NCBI GenBank assembly: GCA_910586305.1
Contig: CAJUGS010000025.1
Span: 1 to 48,130 of the forward strand
Length of the DNA: 48,130 nt
From: an uncultured Duncaniella sp.
GTDB lineage: Bacteria > Bacteroidota > Bacteroidia > Bacteroidales > Muribaculaceae
Reading direction: 5' to 3'
This document shows, piece after piece, positions 1-7,006 of this stretch (the first letter of the stretch is position 1; each line of letters begins with the position of its first letter). The position numbers were made by a program, and so were the translations under genes. The notes below the pieces were generated by a model. It worked only from the letters and a program-made list of their open reading frames with translations. It had not been told where the DNA came from and searched no databases.

Positions 1-50
1 TGTTATGCCCTATAACATTTTTTCAATTCTAATTTTAAACAGTTTCTAAG
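1..50 (+). mobile_element. Terminal end of an insertion sequence (truncated by window edge)
   Basis: Bases 34-50 read TTTTAAACAGTTTCTAAG-like sequence that is the reverse complement of the start of the element at the right edge of the window (48078 onward, CTTAGAAACTGTTTAAA). The match continues imperfectly for about 20 more bases, as expected for terminal inverted repeats with diverged inner parts. The orientation fits the downstream end of an element transcribed to the right. No transposase coding remains in view, so the family cannot be named. The boundary at base 50 is inferred from the inverted-repeat match. Confidence 0.6.
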
Positions 51-717
51 ATATTACTTGTGGCGCATTTTTCAGTTAGAATTTACAGCGTGGAGATTTT
101 GACGGATTGAATGAACAGCCCTTAGCCGCACGTTATATCAGGCGAGCGACTTATACTTGCCCATCCGTTAATGTGATGCCTGCTTGAAAGGCACCCCCGG
201 CATGACGGCACAAAGGAACATATCGGTCGGCAACCGGCAGTGTTGCCGATGGACTTGAAACAATGAAAAGAAAAATGGCACCGCGCCCCGGAAAGCGGAG
301 TCTATGACGGTCAGCGAGGTACGAACCGGCCGCCATTGTCTCCGCCCGTGGGTGCAAACAAGCGATGAGTGGCGGAGCGGTCGGAATAATCCTTGCGAGG
401 CAATGCGGCCCGGAATACGGACAGCCGCCATTACAGTCTTATGGTATCAGGCATCGGTGTCGATGCCCACCATAAGGCGATGGCGGTTGTCGGTGTTCAG
501 CTTTGCCCATAGGCGTGGTGCGGTCAAGGGGTGTCAGTGCCTGCACCGTCACCTATTGACGGCATAACGCCGCCACCACGGAAGACCACTCCGCCTCTCG
601 TCGCTTTCGATAGTCTGAATCAAAGCGTTTGTGACATTCCAACGCAACATTTCAGTGTGGCAAATCGTTATTATATGAGAATTATTTATTAACTTTGCCA
701 CGCCAAAGCAAACAGAT
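51..717. other. Long region without a recognisable gene, possibly a mobile-element remnant
   Basis: This 667-base stretch lies between the IS end and the XRE operon. Bases about 180-600 are visibly richer in G and C than the flanks. Open frames of 60-90 codons on both strands were read, and none resembles a protein family I recognise. The minus strand around 470-500 can be read as a short coding-like piece (WAKLNTDNRHRLMVGIDTDA), which may be the tail of a decayed mobile-element gene, but this is weak. The last 30 bases hold the promoter of the next operon. Confidence 0.4.
690..697 (+). promoter_or_regulatory. Probable -7 element of the XRE-ImmA-PIN operon
   Basis: TAACTTTG matches the Bacteroidota -7 consensus TAnnTTTG exactly and lies 20 bases before the ATG of the XRE gene. 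I see no good TTTG at the expected -33 position, so the promoter may be weak or need an activator. Autoregulation by the XRE protein is plausible but only inferred. Confidence 0.5.
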
Positions 718-1053
718 ATGGATAAAATAATAGCCCGCAACATAAAGAAACTCAGGGAAACAGCCCGATATACTCAAGATGAGGTAGCGCAGGCTCTCGG
801 TATAACGAGGTCAGCATATAGCAACTATGAATCGGGTGACAGGGAGGTGCCATACGATGTAATCGAGAAAGCAAGCGACTTTTTCGGTTGCGATATGGCT
901 GTATTGTTTGAAGAAAACGAGAATGTCGATGCCATGATTCTTGCATCGGCTTTCCGTCTTGACGGTATGACAGACGATGATGCGGCTGAAATCATGCGCT
1001 TCAAAGATATTGTGAAGTCTTATTTGAAGATGGAGGCGATAGAGGCACGATGA
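718..1053 (+). CDS. XRE-family HTH transcriptional regulator
   Basis: This is a 111-residue protein with an N-terminal Cro/C1-type helix-turn-helix at about residues 5-60. The recognisable core is ARNIKKLRETARYTQDEVAQ followed by LGITRSAYSNYESGDREVP, the usual layout of this family. The C-terminal half is a short acidic/helical tail that probably dimerises. The ATG lies just downstream of a TAnnTTTG box. The gene ends in an ATGA overlap with the ImmA-like peptidase gene, so the two are translationally linked. In such pairs the HTH protein is typically a repressor cleaved or controlled by the peptidase. That role here is inferred from the arrangement. No target operator could be identified, although autoregulation is likely. 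Confidence 0.85.
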   Translation: MDKIIARNIKKLRETARYTQDEVAQALGITRSAYSNYESGDREVPYDVIEKASDFFGCDMAVLFEENENVDAMILASAFRLDGMTDDDAAEIMRFKDIVKSYLKMEAIEAR

Positions 1054-1763
1054 AAGCTGCATTATTAAATCTTGTTGAAAACCAAGTGTCACGGTTTCGT
1101 CAGATGGCGGGACTGAGTGATGCCGAGGCGGTCAATCTCAAAAGTCTGCTTTTGAAATTGAATGTGCTTACTGTTTATCGTCCGTTGTCTGATAACTTCT
1201 CAGGCATGAGTCTGAAAAGCGGTGACAGACGGTTTATGCTCATCAATTCCAACCAGCCGAAATGCCGTCAACATTTCACAATTGCCCATGAACTCTATCA
1301 TCTGTATGTGGATCCGAATCCGATGCCGCATAACTGTTCTGCCGATGGAAAGAAAAGTGATGCAGAGCAATGTGCGGATGCTTTTGCCCTGATGTTTCTT
1401 ATGCCGGCAGACGGTGTAAGACAGATGATTCCGGACAATGAGCTGATGTCAGGGCATGTGTCGTTAGCCTCGGTGCTGAGAATAGAGCATTATTTCTCGG
1501 TGTCACATTCCGCTGCTCTCAATCGGCTTTTTGACCTCAGACTTATTGACCGAAACGAGAGAGACCTTTATCTGCAATATCCGGTAAAGAAGACTGCAAG
1601 GGAATACGGCTATGACACCACCTTATATGAGCCGGGCAATGAAAATCTTGTAATCGGAAATTTCGGTGAGATGGCAAGACGGCTTTTCGATGAGGAAAAG
1701 ATTTCGGAAGGCCATTATATAGAACTGTTACATAAAATCGGCATAAATGACAGCGAAGACTAA
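1050..1763 (+). CDS. ImmA/IrrE-family metallo-endopeptidase
   Basis: This 237-residue protein carries the zinc-peptidase motif HELYH at residues 80-84 in the context FTIAHELYHLYV. A downstream helix, AEQCADAFALMFLMP, supplies the usual third ligand region of the ImmA/IrrE (COG2856) family. Its start overlaps the XRE stop (ATGA), and its 3' end overlaps the start of the PIN-like gene by 17 bases. Known family members, such as ImmA of ICEBs1 and IrrE/DdrO of Deinococcus, cleave a cognate XRE repressor to release a mobile-element or stress programme. By analogy this one probably acts on the adjacent regulator. The family call is secure; the substrate is inferred. Confidence 0.88.
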   Translation: MKAALLNLVENQVSRFRQMAGLSDAEAVNLKSLLLKLNVLTVYRPLSDNFSGMSLKSGDRRFMLINSNQPKCRQHFTIAHELYHLYVDPNPMPHNCSADGKKSDAEQCADAFALMFLMPADGVRQMIPDNELMSGHVSLASVLRIEHYFSVSHSAALNRLFDLRLIDRNERDLYLQYPVKKTAREYGYDTTLYEPGNENLVIGNFGEMARRLFDEEKISEGHYIELLHKIGINDSED

Positions 1764-2277
1764 AATCGTACTTGACGCCGATGTGATCATTCACTTTGTC
1801 AAGGCCGGACAGTTCAGCCTGCTGCTTGATATATTCCCGGAATATCAGTATATCATACTGGATGTGGTTTATGACGAAGTGACTGTCAATAAGGCTACGA
1901 AGACACAGATTGACAACACTCTGAAATTTCTATCCGCTCGTATTGCCAATGTGACGTTCGCCCCTAAGGGAGAATCCCGGCTTGAGTATGCCCGACTTCG
2001 CTCTACTTTACTGTTAGGCAAGGGAGAGAGTGCATGTATGGTATATTGCCGTGACAATCAGGATGTGCTTGGCAGCAGCAACCTTAAAGATATAAAGGAA
2101 TATTGCAGCCAAAATCAGATAACATATCTGACCACATTAGATTTTCTATATTATGCATATATCCGAAAGAAAATGAGCAAGGTCGAGATAGATGCTTTTA
2201 TCAAGGATGTGCGGGCAAAAGGCAGTAAACTTCCCGATGCGGATATAGAAAAATATATACCTACAAGTCAGATTTAA
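1747..2277 (+). CDS. PIN-like nuclease, probable toxin/effector of the XRE-ImmA module
   Basis: This 176-residue protein has a PIN-like pattern. The first strand is KIVLDADVIIHF (acidic D10/D12), followed by the acidic pair D43/E44 in VVYDEV. A central GKGESACMVY supplies E94, and the C-terminal part YLTTLDFL matches the usual last strand and helix. The canonical late aspartate loop is replaced by the atypical VLGSSNLKDI at about residues 107-116, so catalysis needs testing. It overlaps ImmA by 17 bases and clearly belongs to the same transcript. PIN proteins are usually RNases, often VapC-type toxins. Here no separate small antitoxin is present, and the XRE and ImmA proteins would have to do the controlling. 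Confidence 0.65.
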   Translation: MTAKTKIVLDADVIIHFVKAGQFSLLLDIFPEYQYIILDVVYDEVTVNKATKTQIDNTLKFLSARIANVTFAPKGESRLEYARLRSTLLLGKGESACMVYCRDNQDVLGSSNLKDIKEYCSQNQITYLTTLDFLYYAYIRKKMSKVEIDAFIKDVRAKGSKLPDADIEKYIPTSQI

Positions 2278-2421
2278 GAAATGCGCGAGACTCTGTTAGA
2301 AATTATTAAATCGAACTCTCGGTCTTGCATGTGTGACACAAATCGACTAATTTTGAAATAGTGATTGGACATTGCCTGTGGAGACAGGCTTTCGGAGTCC
2401 AAAATCCGGATTGTGTACTTT

Positions 2422-2831
2422 GGCACTAAAACGGCACTGACAAAAATATTGAATATCCAACTATTTGATATAGCTGCATTTACAGCGAAGAAGCACGCCC
2501 CCTGTCCTTCCGCAACCTAAAACGACCGAAAACGGTCAAAAACGGACAAATCGCAGACTATCAAATAGTTCTGCGGTTTTTTCGTGTCTTCTCCCTTCGA
2601 CTCAGGACCGAATCCAGACCACAGAAAAGACCTATTCAGACGGTTTTTTGGCACTAAAATGGCACTAAGAATTTTCGGAATGATTTTAGTGCCAAAATAG
2701 TACCAATGAGCAAGACAAAATATTGATATTACGTTAGTTACAAAGACACAACTCAGACCAAACTCGGGAAATAAGCGCCATTTTAAGGCTTTTTCAGGCA
2801 CATCGGACACTTTTAGTGCCGTTTTAGTGCC
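2422..2831. repeat. Four sites built on the 10-mer TTTTAGTGCC / GGCACTAAAA, in inverted arrangement
   Basis: Two sites read left (2422-2440 and 2650-2668) and two read right (2684-2704 and 2811-2831). In each, two copies of the 10-mer follow each other with an 11-base step, about one helical turn. The second copy is exact at 2822-2831, near-exact at 2433 and 2661, and degenerate at 2695. The two inner sites form an inverted pair around about 2676. Such paired, phased repeats are typical of protein-binding arm sites. The binding protein is unknown, and an integrase or the XRE regulator are candidates. Confidence 0.6.
2552..2582 (+). terminator. Hairpin with T run, possible terminator
   Basis: CGCAGACTAT (2552-2561) pairs with ATAGTTCTGCG (2565-2575) apart from one bulged T, leaving a 3-base loop, and GTTTTTT follows. 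It has the form of an intrinsic terminator for the plus strand and could end the XRE-ImmA-PIN transcript, although it lies 275 bases after the PIN stop. A smaller hairpin GACCG-AAAA-CGGTC lies just before it at 2524-2537. Confidence 0.5.
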
Positions 2832-2914
2832 AAAAACGTCTCTAATATTCTGGTATCCAGCAATAAACAAAGACACAAGTTGGACATTTCCAAGAAATCA
2901 AGCGTCATTTTAAG
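2684..2914 (+). repeat. Diverged tandem duplication, 127-base period
   Basis: Unit one runs 2684-2787 and unit two 2811-2914. Both begin with TTTTAGTGCC. Exactly 56 bases later both carry ACAAAGACACAA (2740-2751 and 2867-2878). Both end in a conserved block GAAAT-AAGCG-CATTTTAAG (to 2787 and 2914). The segments between are much less similar. A further weak echo of the CATTTTAAG end may exist near 2971-2981 and 3010-3025. Conserved blocks within diverged spacers suggest binding sites rather than recent copying. Confidence 0.55.
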
Positions 2915-3153
2915 CATCTTCGATAAGGATGTTAAAGTCAATGTCTCCGGTTAGCCAAGAACCATATTTTAAGTGGCTGATAATACTATATAAAACGGAA
3001 GTCCGAAAAATGACTGCCATGTTAAAAATGAGCTAAATATCTGATATGTCCTTAATTAGACTTTAAAGTGTCCAATCCATCTTAATGTTCAACTCGTTAT
3101 CAAAACAGTTCTTCGACCTCGGGGAAACTGATAACACTAAATCCAACGTAAAG

Positions 3154-3231
3154 ATGAAAAAGAACACCTTTAAAGTGATGTTCGTAATTCGTCGAAACCA
3201 AGTGAATCTTGATGGCAATATACGGATCATG
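3154..3231 (+). pseudogene. N-terminal stub of a tyrosine-type site-specific integrase
   Basis: From the ATG at 3154 the translation reads MKKNTFKVMFVIRRNQVNLD then GNIRIM. This fits the start of Bacteroidota phage/CTn-type tyrosine integrases, where a TFK-x-F-x(2)-R strand is followed by a DG-x-IPI(M/Y) strand. After about residue 26 the frame continues only as antisense of the DUF5724-like gene, so the SAM-like core-binding and catalytic domains are missing. The stub shows that an integrated element once had its integrase here, reading towards the DUF5724 gene. The family call rests on a short match and is moderate. Confidence 0.5.
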
Positions 3232-5026
3232 TCGAGCGCGGCAAGTCTGCGGTCGGCCGACTTGTCGTTGAGTAGCAGGCGGGCGTTATGTTCGGCCTCT
3301 TTTCGGGGAGGTCGGCGAGTATGCTGATAGTGGCTATACGCATGCAGGCGGCTTTGAGGCGAAGATTATCGCGCATTGTCGCGTAGTCATCCTCGGTGAG
3401 AAGTCCCTTGCGGTTGATTTTTTTGACAATTCCAATCGCAATGTCGCGAACCGCCTCGGAACGGTCGCTCATCGAATCAACAAGAAACCTCACCTGCTTG
3501 CGTGTAGTGGGTTTCATCATCAGGCCGTGGAGATAAGCGGAGCGGTTTGACGGATCCATCGCATCCATGAAGTCAATGGCCCGGTCGGTCTGCTCCGGAG
3601 TGCCGATCAGAATCGCCAGTCTACATATTCGCGTGGCTATCTCGTCGCGCGTAAGGGTGACTTGAATCCATGGAAACACATAGGGGTCGAACACCTCCTT
3701 GGGTTTCATGTCGTTGAAAATACCGGCCATAAGCTCGAAATCAGCCTCTGCCTCCTCCTTGCTGTTGAAATAGTCGGAAAGCGGCGGCACTTTGATTTCC
3801 TCGGCGTAGCGCATATTCCATGAGTGCATGAATCCGCCGTGTGTATAGGAGTCTTCGGGAAGATAATATTCAAGCGCTTCGGCCACGACGGCATGGTCGG
3901 CGTGGCCGGTGTGGATGGCGAGAGATGCCAGCCTGCTGTTAATTGAATAAAGTTGCGTACACTCCAAATAGAGCATGGCCGCCTCCACCTTATAGGCGGG
4001 AGCCTCGGCTATGAGTTTTTCAATGAGCGGAACTGTATTCTGAACTTCTGCGAATCCTGTCGCCCATAGCCCGAGAAACACTTCCATCGCGTTGTCGCTT
4101 TCCATAGCTTTTCGGGCCTCTTCAGGAGAGGTTATGTAGCGGTGTATCAGATTTATGAATTTATCGATAATTCGGTCGGGGGCATCCTGTTCGCCCAATC
4201 CGGTTGTTACGGCGACACCGCGCTTCACCGAAGCGAACCGCTGCAGGTTGTTGTCGCGGATCACATTGAAGATATGTATGAAACTTTCCGGAAGACCGCA
4301 GTCCATCGTTTCCACAATAGCCTGACGCAGACCCTCCTGAAGCCGTGCTGCTATGAGCAGTTTCCCCTCAAGTTCCAGAAGCTCGTGATTCCAGCTCCTT
4401 GCTATGGCGCGAAAATGCTCGTAGGTCATTTTCTTGAAATTGGTCTCAGCGGTCATGGCCTCTGACAGCCAGTCGATACATTCCCTGTTGCCTGACATGA
4501 TCATAGCGGCAAGCCACAGGTCCTGATTTAAGAATAAAGCCTCTTCGAATTCCTTGACCTCCTCGGGGGTGCGTCCTACGCTCAATATGTCGCTCGGTGT
4601 CCGTTTAGATGCATAATACAGGACCGTGGTACTGAGGAGATAATACAGGTTGGAAATGTGGGGTTTCACTATCCGCGTACGCTGTGGACGGCGGTTCCAT
4701 CTTTTGGTGTAGGCCTGCCGCGGCATATTCCGGATATAGTTTTTGACTATATCGCCCGTTTCCTCACCGAGCAGAAAGTCGATCAGCTGACCGAATTCAC
4801 CATCGGCCATTGAGTCGATATTTATGATGCCATGACTGTCAGCATATTCTTTGAACGCGTCTATGGTGTCTTGACTTGATGCGTCGATGTGTAAGCTTTT
4901 CACGAATTTTTGTGCCAGCTTCCTCATCTCGTCAGGCAGTGATGAATCCGTTTTGCATTTTTCGGAGATTTCGCTGATATATGGCGAGCAGATTTCGTTA
5001 AATCTTTTACTACGGGATACTTTCAT
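3228..5026 (-). pseudogene. DUF5724/DUF4132-like protein, frameshifted and missing its 3' half
   Basis: About 575 N-terminal residues (MKVSRSKRFNEICSPYISEI onward) form a long alpha-helical protein. They resemble the DUF5724 region that precedes DUF4132 in large MolR/YehI-like proteins, usually well over 1000 residues. Near residue 575 the minus-strand run GAAAAGAGG (plus-strand TTTT at 3300-3303) appears to have lost one A. The annotated frame then turns into a nonsense tail (ITPACYSTTSRP). The +1-restored frame gives LPEKEAEHNARLLLNDKSAD then RRLAALDMIR, a HEAT-like continuation. That frame ends at about 3230 where the integrase stub begins, so the DUF4132 part is deleted. It is the last gene of the DUF4261-TPR-147aa operon, 21 bases downstream. 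Family assignment is moderate; the disruption is directly visible. Confidence 0.65.
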
Positions 5027-5047
5027 GTTGTTTAGGTATTATAAAAT

Positions 5048-5491
5048 TCACCACATCCTTCCTGACAGAAACGTAAGCCTCACCACTGTCACAAGGTCTG
5101 AATCACTAAGCCGCACAGGATTGGCGGCTTCACCGGCGTCGATGCCGTTGATAAAAATACGGAACAGGCCGTCGTCATAACTTTGCAAAGCGTTGGCAAC
5201 AGCCTTTTCGGGGTCTTCTTCACGCCCGTTGTAGACAATGCCGAAGGCCACGCGGCCTGTTTCGGCAAGATTGGCTATTTCCTCTTCCGAGAGCAGGCCC
5301 GCTGTCTCGTTGTCAGCGTCCATATCTGCGGTAGCAGACGCAGCCCGACTGTTGAAAGCCGACACAAGATTTCGCACCGTGGAGGCTATTAGCTCTCCGA
5401 CCGTTGAGGGACAGCAGTCCAGCTCGATGGCTACCGGCTTAATGCCTGCAGTCTTTCTGCCAGGTTTCTTTTGTTCGAACAGTATCTTCAT
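5048..5491 (-). CDS. Hypothetical 147-residue protein, possible beta-grasp (MoaD/ubiquitin-like) fold
   Basis: I recognise no named family. The N-terminus alternates strand, strand, helix: MKILFEQKKPG, then KPVAIELD, then STVGELIASTVRNLVSAF. The C-terminus reads LFRIFINGIDAGEAAN, then VRLSDSDLVTVVRLTFLSG and three further residues (RMW). This order, with a late ING turn and an acidic L-x-D-x-D before a final strand, resembles MoaD/ThiS-type ubiquitin-like proteins with a roughly 60-residue insertion (residues about 48-105). The usual terminal GG is replaced by SG plus RMW. It lies 47 bases after the TPR gene and 21 before the DUF5724-like gene on the same strand, so it is part of that operon. 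Fold prediction is inference from pattern only. Confidence 0.5.
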   Translation of the reverse strand: MKILFEQKKPGRKTAGIKPVAIELDCCPSTVGELIASTVRNLVSAFNSRAASATADMDADNETAGLLSEEEIANLAETGRVAFGIVYNGREEDPEKAVANALQSYDDGLFRIFINGIDAGEAANPVRLSDSDLVTVVRLTFLSGRMW

Positions 5492-5538
5492 AGCAAACTT
5501 AATTGATTCGAAGGATTATATTGCTTTGCTACGCCTAA

Positions 5539-6981
5539 TTACTCCATGTCGGCCGAAGAAGAATCGGATGTGGCTTCCGTCAGACGGGTAAGTTCGGCGT
5601 GTTGTCTGAAATCCGACAGATAGAATGATAGTTTCGGGTATTGCGTCAATAATGGCTTTACTGCATGGATAAAAGTAATAAGATCATACACAATCAGGTC
5701 AATATAGCTACTGTCAGTTCCGGCGGCTCCGCCTATGACCTGTCCGAGTTTCATCGGCTCAAGTATCTCATCGGATATTCTATCCTCGATGTCATGGCGA
5801 ATGTTCAGAATATCACTGCCATCAATATCATTAGGATTCGGGAAAGCGAGAAACACCATCTGTGCTCCAAAATGGTTGACATGATCGAAAATATCTGTTG
5901 AATCATTATAGTAGTCAGCTACAATGGAATCAAGACAGGTAGAGCCGATTATAACGTCGTAGCGCAGTTCGTCGCTTTCTTGCGGATTCATCCGGTAGGT
6001 GCTGTAAATCTCTTTGGGATTCTCCAAAAACTTTCGGTCGTGAGATTCCAATGTCTTTTTAATCTGTGTTCTCAGTTCGGGCAATGGAATCATTCCGTCC
6101 TCCGGTTTCGTGACCTGCTCAATTCCGTCGATATACTTAAACGAGATGCCCTCGCCGAGAGTGTTCTCCAGTATAATCCACATTGCACTTTCGCTTTCAT
6201 TCTCAGACAGCGCATTAAGATTCTTTGCGTAGTACGAAATGTGGAAATTTCCGGTTCTTTCGATATATGAATTCCGCACCATTATCTTGGCTGTATCTAT
6301 GTCGGCTCCATACATTCTGAAGCCGAAGGCTGCGTCAGTACCCCGGTTGAAGGGATAGAATTTCCATTTGGCTTTCAAGCTCTCGGGCATACACGAGATA
6401 ATATAGGGATAGATGATGAAGAGATCCGGCCAACCCTCTACTGAAAAAGTGAACTCGTAGTCACCGCCTAAATTATAATTCATGTTTTCCGATATCAGAG
6501 CGGTACCCTCGTGGACAAACGCCATGAACTCCTCTGCATCTTCCTGTGTCTTAGGATGGACCATTTCCGACAGCTTTGTCTCATTCTCCACAAACCAGTC
6601 CCAGAATTTTTCGACACGCTCGGTCAGCGGCACATAGATATTACATTGGCGGATAAAGTACAGCGTATCTTCATCTTCTGGATTAAGTTCGTAAGCTTTG
6701 TTGAAGTATTTGAGAGCTTCTGCATTATTGTCAAGATAGTATTGCGAATATCCCATTCTGAAATTCCAGAGGGCATCCTCTTCGCCTTCCTCTCTTATTG
6801 ATTCAAGTAGTTCTACTGCTTTGGCGCATCCGTCGTCAATATTGTTGTAGGCTCTTGCCAGAATGCCGATAGTATCATAGTCACGCTCTGACACTGGAAT
6901 CCGCTCCAGGATATCAATAATTTCCTGATGACGGCCTGACTCGTGCCATTCCTCAATCTGTTTCTTTATATCTTCATTCAT
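5539..6981 (-). CDS. TPR-repeat protein of the DUF4261/DUF5724 operon
   Basis: This 480-residue protein starts at MNEDIKKQIEEWHESGRHQE. An upstream in-frame ATG at 7026 would overlap the previous gene and is less likely. Residues about 5-125 hold tetratricopeptide-like helices, including NNAEALKYFNKAYELNPEDE, a clear TPR. The rest (about 130-480) is a mixed alpha/beta region rich in aromatic and acidic residues, with phrases such as SVEGWPDLFIIYPYIISCMP. I cannot assign it to a family, and the last ~15 residues are Ser/Asp rich. No signal peptide or membrane segment is seen, so it is probably cytoplasmic. It follows the DUF4261 gene by 25 bases. The TPR part suggests a scaffold for the other operon products (inference). 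Confidence 0.6.
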   Translation of the reverse strand: MNEDIKKQIEEWHESGRHQEIIDILERIPVSERDYDTIGILARAYNNIDDGCAKAVELLESIREEGEEDALWNFRMGYSQYYLDNNAEALKYFNKAYELNPEDEDTLYFIRQCNIYVPLTERVEKFWDWFVENETKLSEMVHPKTQEDAEEFMAFVHEGTALISENMNYNLGGDYEFTFSVEGWPDLFIIYPYIISCMPESLKAKWKFYPFNRGTDAAFGFRMYGADIDTAKIMVRNSYIERTGNFHISYYAKNLNALSENESESAMWIILENTLGEGISFKYIDGIEQVTKPEDGMIPLPELRTQIKKTLESHDRKFLENPKEIYSTYRMNPQESDELRYDVIIGSTCLDSIVADYYNDSTDIFDHVNHFGAQMVFLAFPNPNDIDGSDILNIRHDIEDRISDEILEPMKLGQVIGGAAGTDSSYIDLIVYDLITFIHAVKPLLTQYPKLSFYLSDFRQHAELTRLTEATSDSSSADME

Positions 6982-7006
6982 ATTCTCAATCTGTACTTTT
7001 GTGGTA

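Larger units (their letters stand above)
2278..3153. other. Non-coding region upstream of an integrase stub, dense in repeats
   Basis: No convincing gene lies in these 876 bases. The stretch is AT-rich and contains paired 10-bp repeats, a diverged duplication with 127-base period and a hairpin with a T run, each listed separately. The content and the position directly before an integrase start suggest an attachment or regulatory region of an integrated element, but no core crossover site was identified. Confidence 0.5.

Noticed and set aside
2517..2876. 119-residue open frame on the minus strand
   Set aside because: It runs through the repeat units and the hairpin, its duplicated phrases (VFGTKTALK and YFGTKIIPK) simply reflect the DNA repeats, and nothing in it resembles a protein family.
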